Assembly: GCA_964247055.1 (NCBI GenBank) | Contig: OZ176050.1 | Coordinates: 310,001 to 374,000 of the forward strand | Length of the DNA stretch: 64,000 bases | Direction of reading: 5' to 3' | Source: Paragordius varius | Taxonomy: Eukaryota > Nematomorpha | Shown: positions 1 through 9,842 of the stretch, one piece after another | Layout: the number at the start of each line of letters is the position of its first letter | Numbering within the stretch: the stretch's first letter is position 1 | Notes under the pieces: model-generated | The model's input: the letters and a program-made list of their open reading frames with translations, nothing else | What the model was told of the DNA's origin: nothing | Databases searched by the model: none | Program-made: the position numbers and the translations under genes

Positions 1-173
1 CCAAATTTGATCAGGTGATGTCGCCATAATTTTTTTTGGGTAGTCCTATGGTAGTTCCATCATCACCCCAAATATTTTGGGGATCGGACTATAAATGTAA
101 TTTTTATGAATTTTTTAAATATTTAAAAAATTTATTTTATACGATTTTAAAAATAAAAATGGCTACCTAAAAT

Positions 174-346
174 CCAAATTTGATCAGGTGATGTCCCCAT
201 AATTTTTTTTGGGTAGCCCTATGGTAGTTCCATCATCACCCCAAATATTGTCGAGATCGGAGTATAAATGTAATTTTTTTGAATTTTTTAAATATTTAAA
301 AAATTTATTTTATACGATTTTAAAAATAAAAATGGCTACCTAAAAT
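174..346 (+). repeat. Representative 173-bp satellite monomer
   Basis: One full monomer in the register used here. Positions 1-10 carry caaatttg (8-bp palindrome) overlapping TGATCA at 8-13. Positions 14-25 carry GGTGA-TG-TCACC arms (this particular copy has tcccc instead of tcacc). A T7/T8 run follows at about 30-37, then gggtagccctatggtagttcc at 38-58 in most copies. The variable box is at 66-82 (ccccaaatatt followed by ttgggg, ttcgag, tgtcgag or tttgag), gatcgg at 82-87, tataaatg at 90-97, the 24-bp A/T palindrome at 109-132, tacgatttta at 140-149 and ggctacc at 161-167. G/C is concentrated in positions 1-100. The length is close to the nucleosome repeat range, as in many centromeric satellites; this resemblance does not prove function. 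The monomer holds stops in all frames. Confidence 0.95.
264..271 (+). promoter_or_regulatory. TATA-like motif present in each monomer (example)
   Basis: The sequence tataaatg occurs at about position 90-97 of nearly every monomer (this copy: gagtataaatgtaa). It matches the TATA-box consensus, but in a 74% A/T satellite such a match may mean nothing. If used, it would point rightward in blocks 1 and 3 and leftward in block 2, so transcription would converge on 9710 and diverge from 47987. No other promoter element was recognised. Confidence 0.25.
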
Positions 347-864
347 CCAAATTTGATCAGGTGATGTCGCCATAATTTTTTTTGGGTAGCCCTATGGTAG
401 TTTCATCATCACCCCTAATATTTTGGGGATCGGACTATAAATGTAATTTTTATGAATTTTTTAAATATTTAAAAAATTTATTTTATACGATTTTAAAAAT
501 AAAAATGGCTACCTAAAATCCAAAAATGATCAGGTGATGTCGCCATAATTTTTTTTGGGTAGCCCTATGGTAGTTCTATCATCACCCCGAATACTTTGGG
601 GATCGGACTATAAATGTAATTTTTATGAATTTTTTAAATATTTAAAAAATTTATTTTATACGATTTTAAAAATAAAAATGGCTACTTAAATCCAAATTTG
701 ATCAGGTGATGTCGCCATAATTTTTTTTGGGTAGCCCTATGGTAGTTCCATCATAACCCCAAATATTTTTGAGATCGGACTTTAAATGTAATTTTTATGA
801 ATTTTTTAAATATTTAAAAAATTTATTTTATACGATTTTAAAAAACAAAATGGCTACCTAAAAT

Positions 865-981
865 TCAAATTTGATCAGGTGATGTCGCCATAATTTTTTT
901 TGGGTAGCCCTATGGTAGTTCCATCATCACTTAAAAAATTTATTTTTTACGATTTTAAAAATAAAAATGGCTACCTAAAAT
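865..981 (+). repeat. Truncated monomer (117 bp)
   Basis: This copy lacks 56 bp of the monomer. After ccatcatcac the sequence jumps straight to ttaaaaaattt near 931, removing the variable box, the tataaatg motif and the left half of the 24-bp palindrome. The monomer is followed by a normal copy in the same orientation, so the event is a simple internal deletion. It is the shortest monomer I noticed in the window and appears only once. Confidence 0.9.
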
Positions 982-1537
982 CCAAATTTGATCAGGTGAT
1001 GTCCCCATAATTTTTTTTGGGTAGCCCTATGGTAGTTCCATCATCACCCCAAATATTGTCGAGATCGGAGTATAAATGTAATTTTTTTGAATTTTTTAAA
1101 TATTTAAAAAATTTATTTTATACGATTTTAAAAATAAAAATGGCTACCTAAAATCCAAATTTGATCAGGTGATGTCGCCATAATTTTTTTTGGGTAGCCC
1201 TATGGTAGTTCCATCATCACCCCAAATATTTTCGAGATCGGACTATAAATGTAATTTTTATGAATTTTTTAAATATTTAAAAAATTTATTTTATACGATT
1301 TTAAAAATAAAAATGGCTACCTAAAATCCAAATTTGATCAGGTGATGTCCCCATAATTTTTTTTGGGTAGCCCTATGGTAGTTCCATCATCACCCCAAAT
1401 ATTGTCGAGATCGGAGTATAAATGTAATTTTTTTGAATTTTTTAAATATTTAAAAAATTTATTTTATACGATTTTAAAAATAAAAATGGCTACCTAAAAT
1501 CCAAATTTGATCAGGTGATGTCGCCATAATTTTTTTT

Positions 1538-3062
1538 GGGTAGCCCTATGGTAGTTCCATCATCACCCCAAATATTTTGGGGATCGGACTATAAATGTAA
1601 TTTTTAGGAATTTTTTAAATATTTAAAAAATTTATTTTATACGATTTTAAAAATAAAAATGGCTACCTAAAATCCAAATTTGATCAGGTGATGTCACTAT
1701 AATTTTTTTGGGTAGCCCTATGGTAGTTCCATCATCACCCCAAATATTTTCGAGATCGGAGTATAAATGTAATTTTTAGGAATTTTTTAAATATTTAAAA
1801 AATTTATTTTATACGATTTTAAAAATAAAAATGGCTACCTAAAATCCAAATTTGATCAGGTGATGTCACTATAATTTTTTTGGGTAGCCCTATGGTAGTT
1901 CCATCATCACCCCAAATATTTTCGAGATCGGAGTATAAATGTAATTTTTATGAATTTTTTAAATATTTAAAAAATTTATTTTATACGATTTTAAAAATAA
2001 AAATGGCTACCTAAAATCCAAATTTGATCAGGTGATGTGACCATAATTTTTTTTGGGTAGCCCTATGGTAGTTCCATCATCACCCCAAATATTTTGGGGA
2101 TCGGACTATAAATGTAATTTTTAGGAATTTTTTAAATATTTAAAAAATTTATTTTATACGATTTTAAAAATAAAAATGGCTACCTAAAATCCAAATTTGA
2201 TCAGGTGATGTCACTATAATTTTTTTGGGTAGCCCTATGGTAGTTCCATCATCACCCCAAATATTTTCGAGATCGGACTATAAATGTAATTTTTATGAAT
2301 TTTTTAAATATTTAAAAAATTTATTTTATACGATTTTAAAAATAAAAATGGCTACCTAAAATCCAAATTTGATCAGGTGATGTCACCATAATTTTTTTTG
2401 GGTAGCCCTATGGTATCCATCATCACCCCAAATATTTTTGAGATCGGACTTTAAATGTAATTTTTTTGAATTTTTTAAATATTTAAAAAATTTATTTTAT
2501 ACGATTTTAAAAATAAAAATGGCTACCTAAAATCCAAATTTGATCAGGTGATGTCGCCATAATTTTTTTTGGGTAGCCCTATGGTAGTTCCATCATATCC
2601 CCAAATATTTTTGAGATCGGACTTTAAATGTAATTTTTTTGAATTTTTTAAATATTTAAAAAATTTATTTTATACGATTTTAAAAATAAAAATGGCTACC
2701 TAAAATCCATATTTGATCAGGTGATGTCGCCATAATTTTTTTAGGTAGGCCTATGATAGTTCCATCATCACCCTAAATATTGTCGAGATCGGACTATAAA
2801 TGTAATTTTTATGAATTTTTTAAATATTGAAAAAATTTATTTTATACGATATTAAAAATAAAAATGGCTACCTAAAATCTAAATTTGATCAGGTGATGTC
2901 ACCATAATTTTTTTTGGGTAGCCCTATGGTAATTCCATCATCACCCGAAATATTTCCGAGATCGGAGTATAAATGTAATTTTTATGAATTTTTTAAATAT
3001 TTAAAAAATTTATTTTATACGATTTTAAAAATAAAAATGGCTACCTAAAATCCAAATTTGAT
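1538..3062 (+). repeat. 11-monomer duplication, copy 1 (type A)
   Basis: This 1525-bp segment matches 3434-4958 at a constant offset of 1896 bp, about 11 monomers. Shared rare variants include gatgtgaccat (2035 and 3931), a monomer missing three bases of tagttcc (near 2412 and 4310), catcatatcccc (near 2592 and 4488), ggcctatgatag, gatattaaaaat with taaatattgaaaa, and cccgaaatatttccgag (2943 and 4839). The one difference I found is T at 2982 against C at 4878. The match begins after the T run of the monomer at 1501 and stops at gataagg (3063) against gatcagg (4959). Confidence 0.88.
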
Positions 3063-3433
3063 AAGGTGATGTCGCCATAATTTTTTTTGGGTAGCCCTAT
3101 GGTAGTTCCATCATAACCCCAAATATTTTTGAGATCGGACTTTAAATGTAATTTTTTTGAATTTTTTAAATATTTAAAAAATTTATTTTATACGATTTTA
3201 AAAATATAAATGGCTACCTAAAATCCAAATTTGATCAGGTGATGTCACCATAATTTTTTTTGGGTAGCCCTATGGTAGTTCCATCATCACCCCAAATATT
3301 TCCGAGATCGGAGTATAAATGTAATTTTTATGAATTTTTTAAATTTTTAAAAAATTTATTTTATACGATTTTAAAAATAAAAATGGCTACCTAAAATCCA
3401 AATTTGATCAGGTGATGTCACTATAATTTTTTT

Positions 3434-4958
3434 GGGTAGCCCTATGGTAGTTCCATCATCACCCCAAATATTTTGGGGATCGGACTATAAATGTAATTTT
3501 TAGGAATTTTTTAAATATTTAAAAAATTTATTTTATACGATTTTAAAAATAAAAATGGCTACCTAAAATCCAAATTTGATCAGGTGATGTCACTATAATT
3601 TTTTTGGGTAGCCCTATGGTAGTTCCATCATCACCCCAAATATTTTCGAGATCGGAGTATAAATGTAATTTTTAGGAATTTTTTAAATATTTAAAAAATT
3701 TATTTTATACGATTTTAAAAATAAAAATGGCTACCTAAAATCCAAATTTGATCAGGTGATGTCACTATAATTTTTTTGGGTAGCCCTATGGTAGTTCCAT
3801 CATCACCCCAAATATTTTCGAGATCGGAGTATAAATGTAATTTTTATGAATTTTTTAAATATTTAAAAAATTTATTTTATACGATTTTAAAAATAAAAAT
3901 GGCTACCTAAAATCCAAATTTGATCAGGTGATGTGACCATAATTTTTTTTGGGTAGCCCTATGGTAGTTCCATCATCACCCCAAATATTTTGGGGATCGG
4001 ACTATAAATGTAATTTTTAGGAATTTTTTAAATATTTAAAAAATTTATTTTATACGATTTTAAAAATAAAAATGGCTACCTAAAATCCAAATTTGATCAG
4101 GTGATGTCACTATAATTTTTTTGGGTAGCCCTATGGTAGTTCCATCATCACCCCAAATATTTTCGAGATCGGACTATAAATGTAATTTTTATGAATTTTT
4201 TAAATATTTAAAAAATTTATTTTATACGATTTTAAAAATAAAAATGGCTACCTAAAATCCAAATTTGATCAGGTGATGTCACCATAATTTTTTTTGGGTA
4301 GCCCTATGGTATCCATCATCACCCCAAATATTTTTGAGATCGGACTTTAAATGTAATTTTTTTGAATTTTTTAAATATTTAAAAAATTTATTTTATACGA
4401 TTTTAAAAATAAAAATGGCTACCTAAAATCCAAATTTGATCAGGTGATGTCGCCATAATTTTTTTTGGGTAGCCCTATGGTAGTTCCATCATATCCCCAA
4501 ATATTTTTGAGATCGGACTTTAAATGTAATTTTTTTGAATTTTTTAAATATTTAAAAAATTTATTTTATACGATTTTAAAAATAAAAATGGCTACCTAAA
4601 ATCCATATTTGATCAGGTGATGTCGCCATAATTTTTTTAGGTAGGCCTATGATAGTTCCATCATCACCCTAAATATTGTCGAGATCGGACTATAAATGTA
4701 ATTTTTATGAATTTTTTAAATATTGAAAAAATTTATTTTATACGATATTAAAAATAAAAATGGCTACCTAAAATCTAAATTTGATCAGGTGATGTCACCA
4801 TAATTTTTTTTGGGTAGCCCTATGGTAATTCCATCATCACCCGAAATATTTCCGAGATCGGAGTATAAATGTAATTTCTATGAATTTTTTAAATATTTAA
4901 AAAATTTATTTTATACGATTTTAAAAATAAAAATGGCTACCTAAAATCCAAATTTGAT
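3434..4958 (+). repeat. 11-monomer duplication, copy 2 (type A)
   Basis: Second copy of 1538-3062, with 371 bp (two monomers) between the copies. The 1525 bp agree at all the rare variants listed for copy 1, apart from a C at 4878 within aatttctatg. That C variant recurs near 6083 and 9364, so this copy or a relative of it has seeded later segments of block 1. Confidence 0.87.
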
Positions 4959-5500
4959 CAGGTGATGTCACTATAATTTTTTTGGGTAGCCCTATGGTAG
5001 TTCCATCATCACCCCAAATATTTTGGGGATCGGACTATAAATGTAATTTTTAGGAATTTTTTAAATATTTAAAAAATTTATTTTATACGATTTTAAAAAT
5101 AAAAATCGCTACCTAAAATCCAAATTTGATCAGGTGATGTCACTATAATTTTTTTGGGTAGCCCTATGGTAGTTCCATCATCACCCCAAATATTTTCGAG
5201 ATCGGAGTATAAATGTAATTTTTAGGAATTTTTTAAATATTTAAAAAATTTATTTTATACGATTTTAAAAATAAAAATGGCTACCTAAAATCCAAATTTG
5301 ATCAGGTGATGTCACTATAATTTTTTTGGGTAGCCCTATGGTAGTTCCATCATCACCCCAAATATTTTCGAGATCGGAGTATAAATGTAATTTTTATGAA
5401 TTTTTTAAATATTTAAAAAATTTATTTTATACGATTTTAAAAATAAAAATGGCTACCTAAAATCCAAATTTGATCAGCTGATGTTACCATAATTTTTTTT

Positions 5501-7031
5501 GGGTAGCCCTATGGTAGTTCCATCATCACCCCAAATATTTTCGAGATCGGAGTATAAATGTAATTTTTATGAATTTTTTAAATATTTAAAAAATTTATTT
5601 TATACGATTGTAAAAATAAAAATGGCTACCTAAAATCCAAATTTGATCAGGTTATGTCGCCATAATTTTTTTTCTGAGCCCTATGGTAGTTCCATCATCA
5701 CCCCAAATATTGTCGAGATCGGAGTATAAATGTAGTTTTTTTGAATTTTTTTAATATTTAAAAAATTTATTTTATACGATTTTAAAAATAAAAATGGCTA
5801 CCTAAAATCCAAATTTGATCAGGTGATGTCGCCATAATTTTTTTAGGTAGGCCTATGATAGTTCCATCATCACCCTAAATATTGTCGAGATCGGACTATA
5901 AATGTAATTTTTATGAATTTTTTAAATATTGAAAAAATTTATTTTATACTATATTAAAAATAAAAATGGCTACCTAAAATCTAAATTTGATCAGGTGATG
6001 TCACCATAATTTTTTTTGGGTAGCCCTATGGTAATTCCATCATCACTTCAAATATTTTCGAGATCGGAGTATAAATGTAATTTCTATGAATTTTTTAAAT
6101 ATTTAAAAAATTTATTTTATACGATTTTAAAAATAAAAATGGCTACCTAAAATCCAAATTTGATCAGGTGATGTCACTATAATTTTTTTTGGGTAGCCCT
6201 ATGGTAGTTCCATCATCACCCCAAATATTTTCGAGATCGGAGTATAAATGTAATTTTTATGAATTTTTTAAATATTTAAAAAATTTATTTTATACGATTT
6301 TAAAAATAAAAATGGCTACCTAAAATCCAAATTTGATCAGGTGATGTCACCATAATTTTTTTTGGGTAGCCCTATGGTAGTTCCATCATCACCCCAAATA
6401 TTTTGGGGATCGGACTATAAATGTAATTTTTATGAATTTTTTAAATATTTAAAAAATTTATTTTATACGATTTTAAAAATAAAAATGGCTACCTAAAATC
6501 CAAATTTGATAAGGTGATGTCGCCATAATTTTTTTTGGGTAGCCCTATGGTAGTTCCATCATAACCCTAAATATTTTTGAGATCGGACTTTAAATGTAAT
6601 TTTTTTAAATTTTTTAAATATTTAAAAAATTTATTTTATACGATTTTAAAAATATAAATGGCTACCTAAAATCCAAATTTGATCAGGTGATGTCACCATA
6701 ATTTTTTTTGGGTAGCCCTATGGTAGTTCCATCATCACCCCAAATATTTTCGAGATCGGAGTATAAATGTAATTTTTATGAATTTTTTAAATTTTTAAAA
6801 AATTTATTTTATACGATTTTAAAAATAAAAATGGCTACCTAAAATCCAAATTTGATCAGGTGATGTCACTATAATTTTTTTGGGTAGCCCTATGGTAGTT
6901 CCATCATCACCCCAAATATTTTGGGGATCGGAATATAAATGTAATTTTTATGAATTTTTTAAATATTTAAAAAATTTATTTTATACGATTTTAAAAATAA
7001 AAATGGCTACCTAAAATCCAAATTTGATCAG
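5501..7031 (+). repeat. 19-monomer (3.28-kb offset) repeat, unbroken copy
   Basis: The first part (5501-6429) matches 8782-9710 at an offset of 3281 bp, including cgattgtaaaa (5610 and 8891), a ttctgagccc monomer (near 5672 and 8953) and catcacttcaaat. Block 1 then ends at 9710. The remainder of this copy, 6435-7031, matches the reverse complement of 47391-47987 at the right end of block 2, including the rare ataaccctaaat, ttttttaaatttttt, aaatataaatgg and cggaatataaatg variants. Between the two parts lie five bases (ttatg, 6430-6434) that are absent at the broken copy. This segment therefore preserves the sequence of the left inversion site as it was before the event. Confidence 0.88.
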
Positions 7032-8781
7032 CTGATGTGACCATAATTTTTTTTGGGTAGCCCTATGGTAGTTCCATCATCACCCCAAATATTTTGGGGA
7101 TCGGACTATAAATGTAATTTTTAGGAATTTTTTAAATATTTAAAAAATTTATTTTATACGATTTTAAAAATAAAAATGGCTACCTAAAATCCAAATTTGA
7201 TCAGGTGATGTCACTATAATTTTTTTGGGTAGCCCTATGGTAGTTCCATCATCACCCCAAATATTTTCGAGATCGGACTATAAATGTAATTTTTATGAAT
7301 TTTTTAAATATTTAAAAAATTTATTTTATACGATTTTAAAAATAAAAATGGCTACCTAAAATCCAAATTTGATCAGGTGATGTCACCATAATTTTTTTTG
7401 GGTAGCCCTATGGTATCCATCATCACCCCAAATATTTTCGAGATCGGAGTATAAATGTAATTTTTATGAATTTTTTAAATATTTAAAAAATTTATTTTAT
7501 ACGATTTTAAAAATAAAAATGGCTACCTAAAATCCAAATTTGATCAGGTGATGTCACCATAATTTTTTTTGGGTAGCCCTATGGTAGTTCCATCATCACC
7601 CCAAATATTTTGGGGATCGGACTATAAATGTAATTTTTATGAATTTTTTAAATATTTAAAAAATTTATTTTATACGATTTTAAAAATAAAAATGGCTACC
7701 TAAAATCCAAATTTGATAAGGTGATGTCGCCATAATTTTTTTTGGGTAGCCCTATGGTAGTTCCATCATAACCCCAAATATTTTTGAGATCGGACTTTAA
7801 ATGTAATTTTTTTGAATTTTTTAAATATTTAAAAAATTTATTTTATACGATTTTAAAAATATAAATGGCTACCTAAAATCCAAATTTGATCAGGTGATGT
7901 CACCATAATTTTTTTTGGGTAGCCCTATGGTAGTTCCATCATCACCCCAAATATTTCCGAGATCGGAGTATAAATGTAATTTTTTTGAATTTTTTAAATA
8001 TTTAAAAAATTTATTTTATACGATTTTAAAAATAAAAATGGCTACCTAAAATCCAAATTTGATCAGGTGATGTCGCCATAATTTTTTTTGAGTAGCCCTA
8101 TGGTAGTTCCATCATCACCCCAAATATTTTGGGGATCGGACTATAAATGTAATTTTTAGGAATTTTTTAAATATTTAAAAAATTTATTTTATACGATTTT
8201 AAAAATAAAAATGGCTACCTAAAATCCAAATTTGATCAGGTGATGTCACCATAATTTTTTTTGGGTAGCCCTATGGTAGTTCCATCATCACCCCAAATAT
8301 TTTCGAGATCGGGATATAAATGTAATTTTTAGGAATTTTTTAAATATTTAAAAAATTTATTTTATACGATTTTAAAAATAAAAATGGCTACCTAAAATCC
8401 AAATTTGATCAGGTGATGTCACTATAATTTTTTTGGGTAGCCCTATGGTAGTTCCATCATCACCCCAAATATTTTCGAGATCGGAGTATAAATGTAATTT
8501 TTATGAATTTTTTAAATATTTAAAAAATTTATTTTATACGATTTTAAAAATAAAAATGGCTACCTAAAATCCAAATTTGATCAGGTGATGTCGCCATAAT
8601 TTTTTTTGGGTAGCCCTATAGTAGTTCCATCATCACCCCAAATATTTTCGAGATCGGAGTATAAATGTAATTTTTATGAATTTTTTAAATATTTAAAAAA
8701 TTTATTTTATACGATTTTAAAAATAAAAATGGCTCCCTAAAATCCAAATTTGATCAGGTGATGTCGCCATAAATTTTTTTT

Positions 8782-9710
8782 GGGTAGCCCTATGGTAGTT
8801 CCATCATCACCCCAAATATTTTCGAGATCGGAGTATAAATGTAATTTTTATGAATTTTTTAAATATTTAAAAAATTTATTTTATACGATTGTAAAAATAA
8901 AAATGGCTACCTAAAATCCAAATTTGATCAGGTTATGTCGCCATAATTTTTTTTCTGAGCCCTATGGTAGTTCCATCATCACCCCAAATATTGTCGAGAT
9001 CGGAGTATAAATGTAGTTTTTTTGAATTTTTTTAATATTTAAAAAATTTATTTTATACGATTTTAAAAATAAAAATGGCTACCTAAAATCCAAATTTGAT
9101 CAGGTGATGTCGCCATAATTTTTTTAGGTAGGCCTATGATAGTTCCATCATCACCCTAAATATTGTCGAGATCGGACTATAAATGTAATTTTTATGAATT
9201 TTTTAAATATTGAAAAAATTTATTTTATACTATATTAAAAATAAAAATGGCTACCTAAAATCTAAATTTGATCAGGTGATGTCACCATAATTTTTTTTGG
9301 GTAGCCCTATGGTAATTCCATCATCACTTCAAATATTTTCGAGATCGGAGTATAAATGTAATTTCTATGAATTTTTTAAATATTTAAAAAATTTATTTTA
9401 TACGATTTTAAAAATAAAAATGGCTACCTAAAATCCAAATTTGATCAGGTGATGTCACTATAATTTTTTTTGGGTAGCCCTATGGTAGTTCCATCATCAC
9501 CCCAAATATTTTCGAGATCGGAGTATAAATGTAATTTTTATGAATTTTTTAAATATTTAAAAAATTTATTTTATACGATTTTAAAAATAAAAATGGCTAC
9601 CTAAAATCCAAATTTGATCAGGTGATGTCACCATAATTTTTTTTGGGTAGCCCTATGGTAGTTCCATCATCACCCCAAATATTTTGGGGATCGGACTATA
9701 AATGTAATTT
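8782..9710 (+). repeat. 19-monomer repeat, copy cut by the left inversion break
   Basis: This 929-bp stretch matches 5501-6429 (offset 3281) and stops exactly at the orientation switch. Its missing continuation is found inverted at 47391-47987. Diagnostic variants include gtaaaaataaaaatgg near 8891, ggttatgtcgcc near 8932, ttctgagccc near 8953, taggtaggcctatgatag near 9125 and the catcacttc variant near 9325. Confidence 0.87.
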
Positions 9711-9716
9711 GATCAA
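9706..9716. other. Left inversion junction (plus to minus)
   Basis: Plus monomers run to base 9710 (monomer position 103, within aatgtaattt) and inverted monomers start at 9711 (position 12, gatcaaatttgg). One T could belong to either side, so homology at the join is 0-1 bp. The join creates a 14-bp palindrome, aatttgatcaaatt. Left of the join is type A, right of it is inverted type B. If block 2 is reversed, position 103 meets position 109 with only ttatg missing. A single strand folded here would pair neighbouring monomers around a loop of about 82 nt (9711-9792). Confidence 0.95.
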
Positions 9717-9842
9717 ATTTGGATTTTAGGTAGCCATTTTTATTTTTAAAATCGTATAAAATAAATTTTTTAAATATTTAAAAAATTCATAAAAATTACA
9801 TTTATACTCCGATCTCGAAAATATTTGGGGTGATGATGGAAC

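Larger units (their letters stand above)
1..9710 (+). repeat. Satellite array block 1 (173-bp monomer, plus orientation, type A)
   Basis: This is a head-to-tail tandem array of about 56 monomers. The motif ccaaatttgatcagg starts at 1, 174, 347, 520 and 692 and so on, giving a 173-bp period with 1-bp indels. All copies point the same way. Type A variants are frequent: the run tgagatcggactttaaatg (near 765, 2430, 2610, 3130, 4330, 4505, 6560, 7780), the ggcctatgatag variant (near 2750, 4645, 5846, 9145), aatataaatgg (near 3206, 6650, 7860), and gataagg (3063, 6511, 7718). Type B markers such as gaagttttt, ttaaggtagcc and gggcagccc were not seen here. No gene or mobile element is visible. The array is already running at base 1, so its left end lies outside the window. 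Reading: heterochromatic satellite DNA of a eukaryote; species not identified. Confidence 0.98.

Noticed and set aside
30-37. T7/T8 run differences as sequencing noise
   Set aside because: Seven-T runs are linked to the adjacent cactata form and eight-T runs mostly to caccata or cgccata, copy after copy on both strands. Random homopolymer error would not be linked this way.
76-92. CENP-B box-like motif around ttttcgagatcggag
   Set aside because: It starts with TTCG as the box does, but the required A and the CGGG core do not line up in either direction. I make no CENP-B claim.
101-160. A/T-rich stretch as a replication origin or matrix attachment region
   Set aside because: The composition would fit, but the same 60 bp recurs in every monomer and there is no specific element beyond A/T richness. 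It cannot be supported from sequence.
9700-9720. Assembly misjoin as the cause of the orientation switches
   Set aside because: Not excluded, but less likely: a misjoin has no reason to remove just 4 and 5 bp at two sites whose intact forms exist nearby. Spanning reads would decide.
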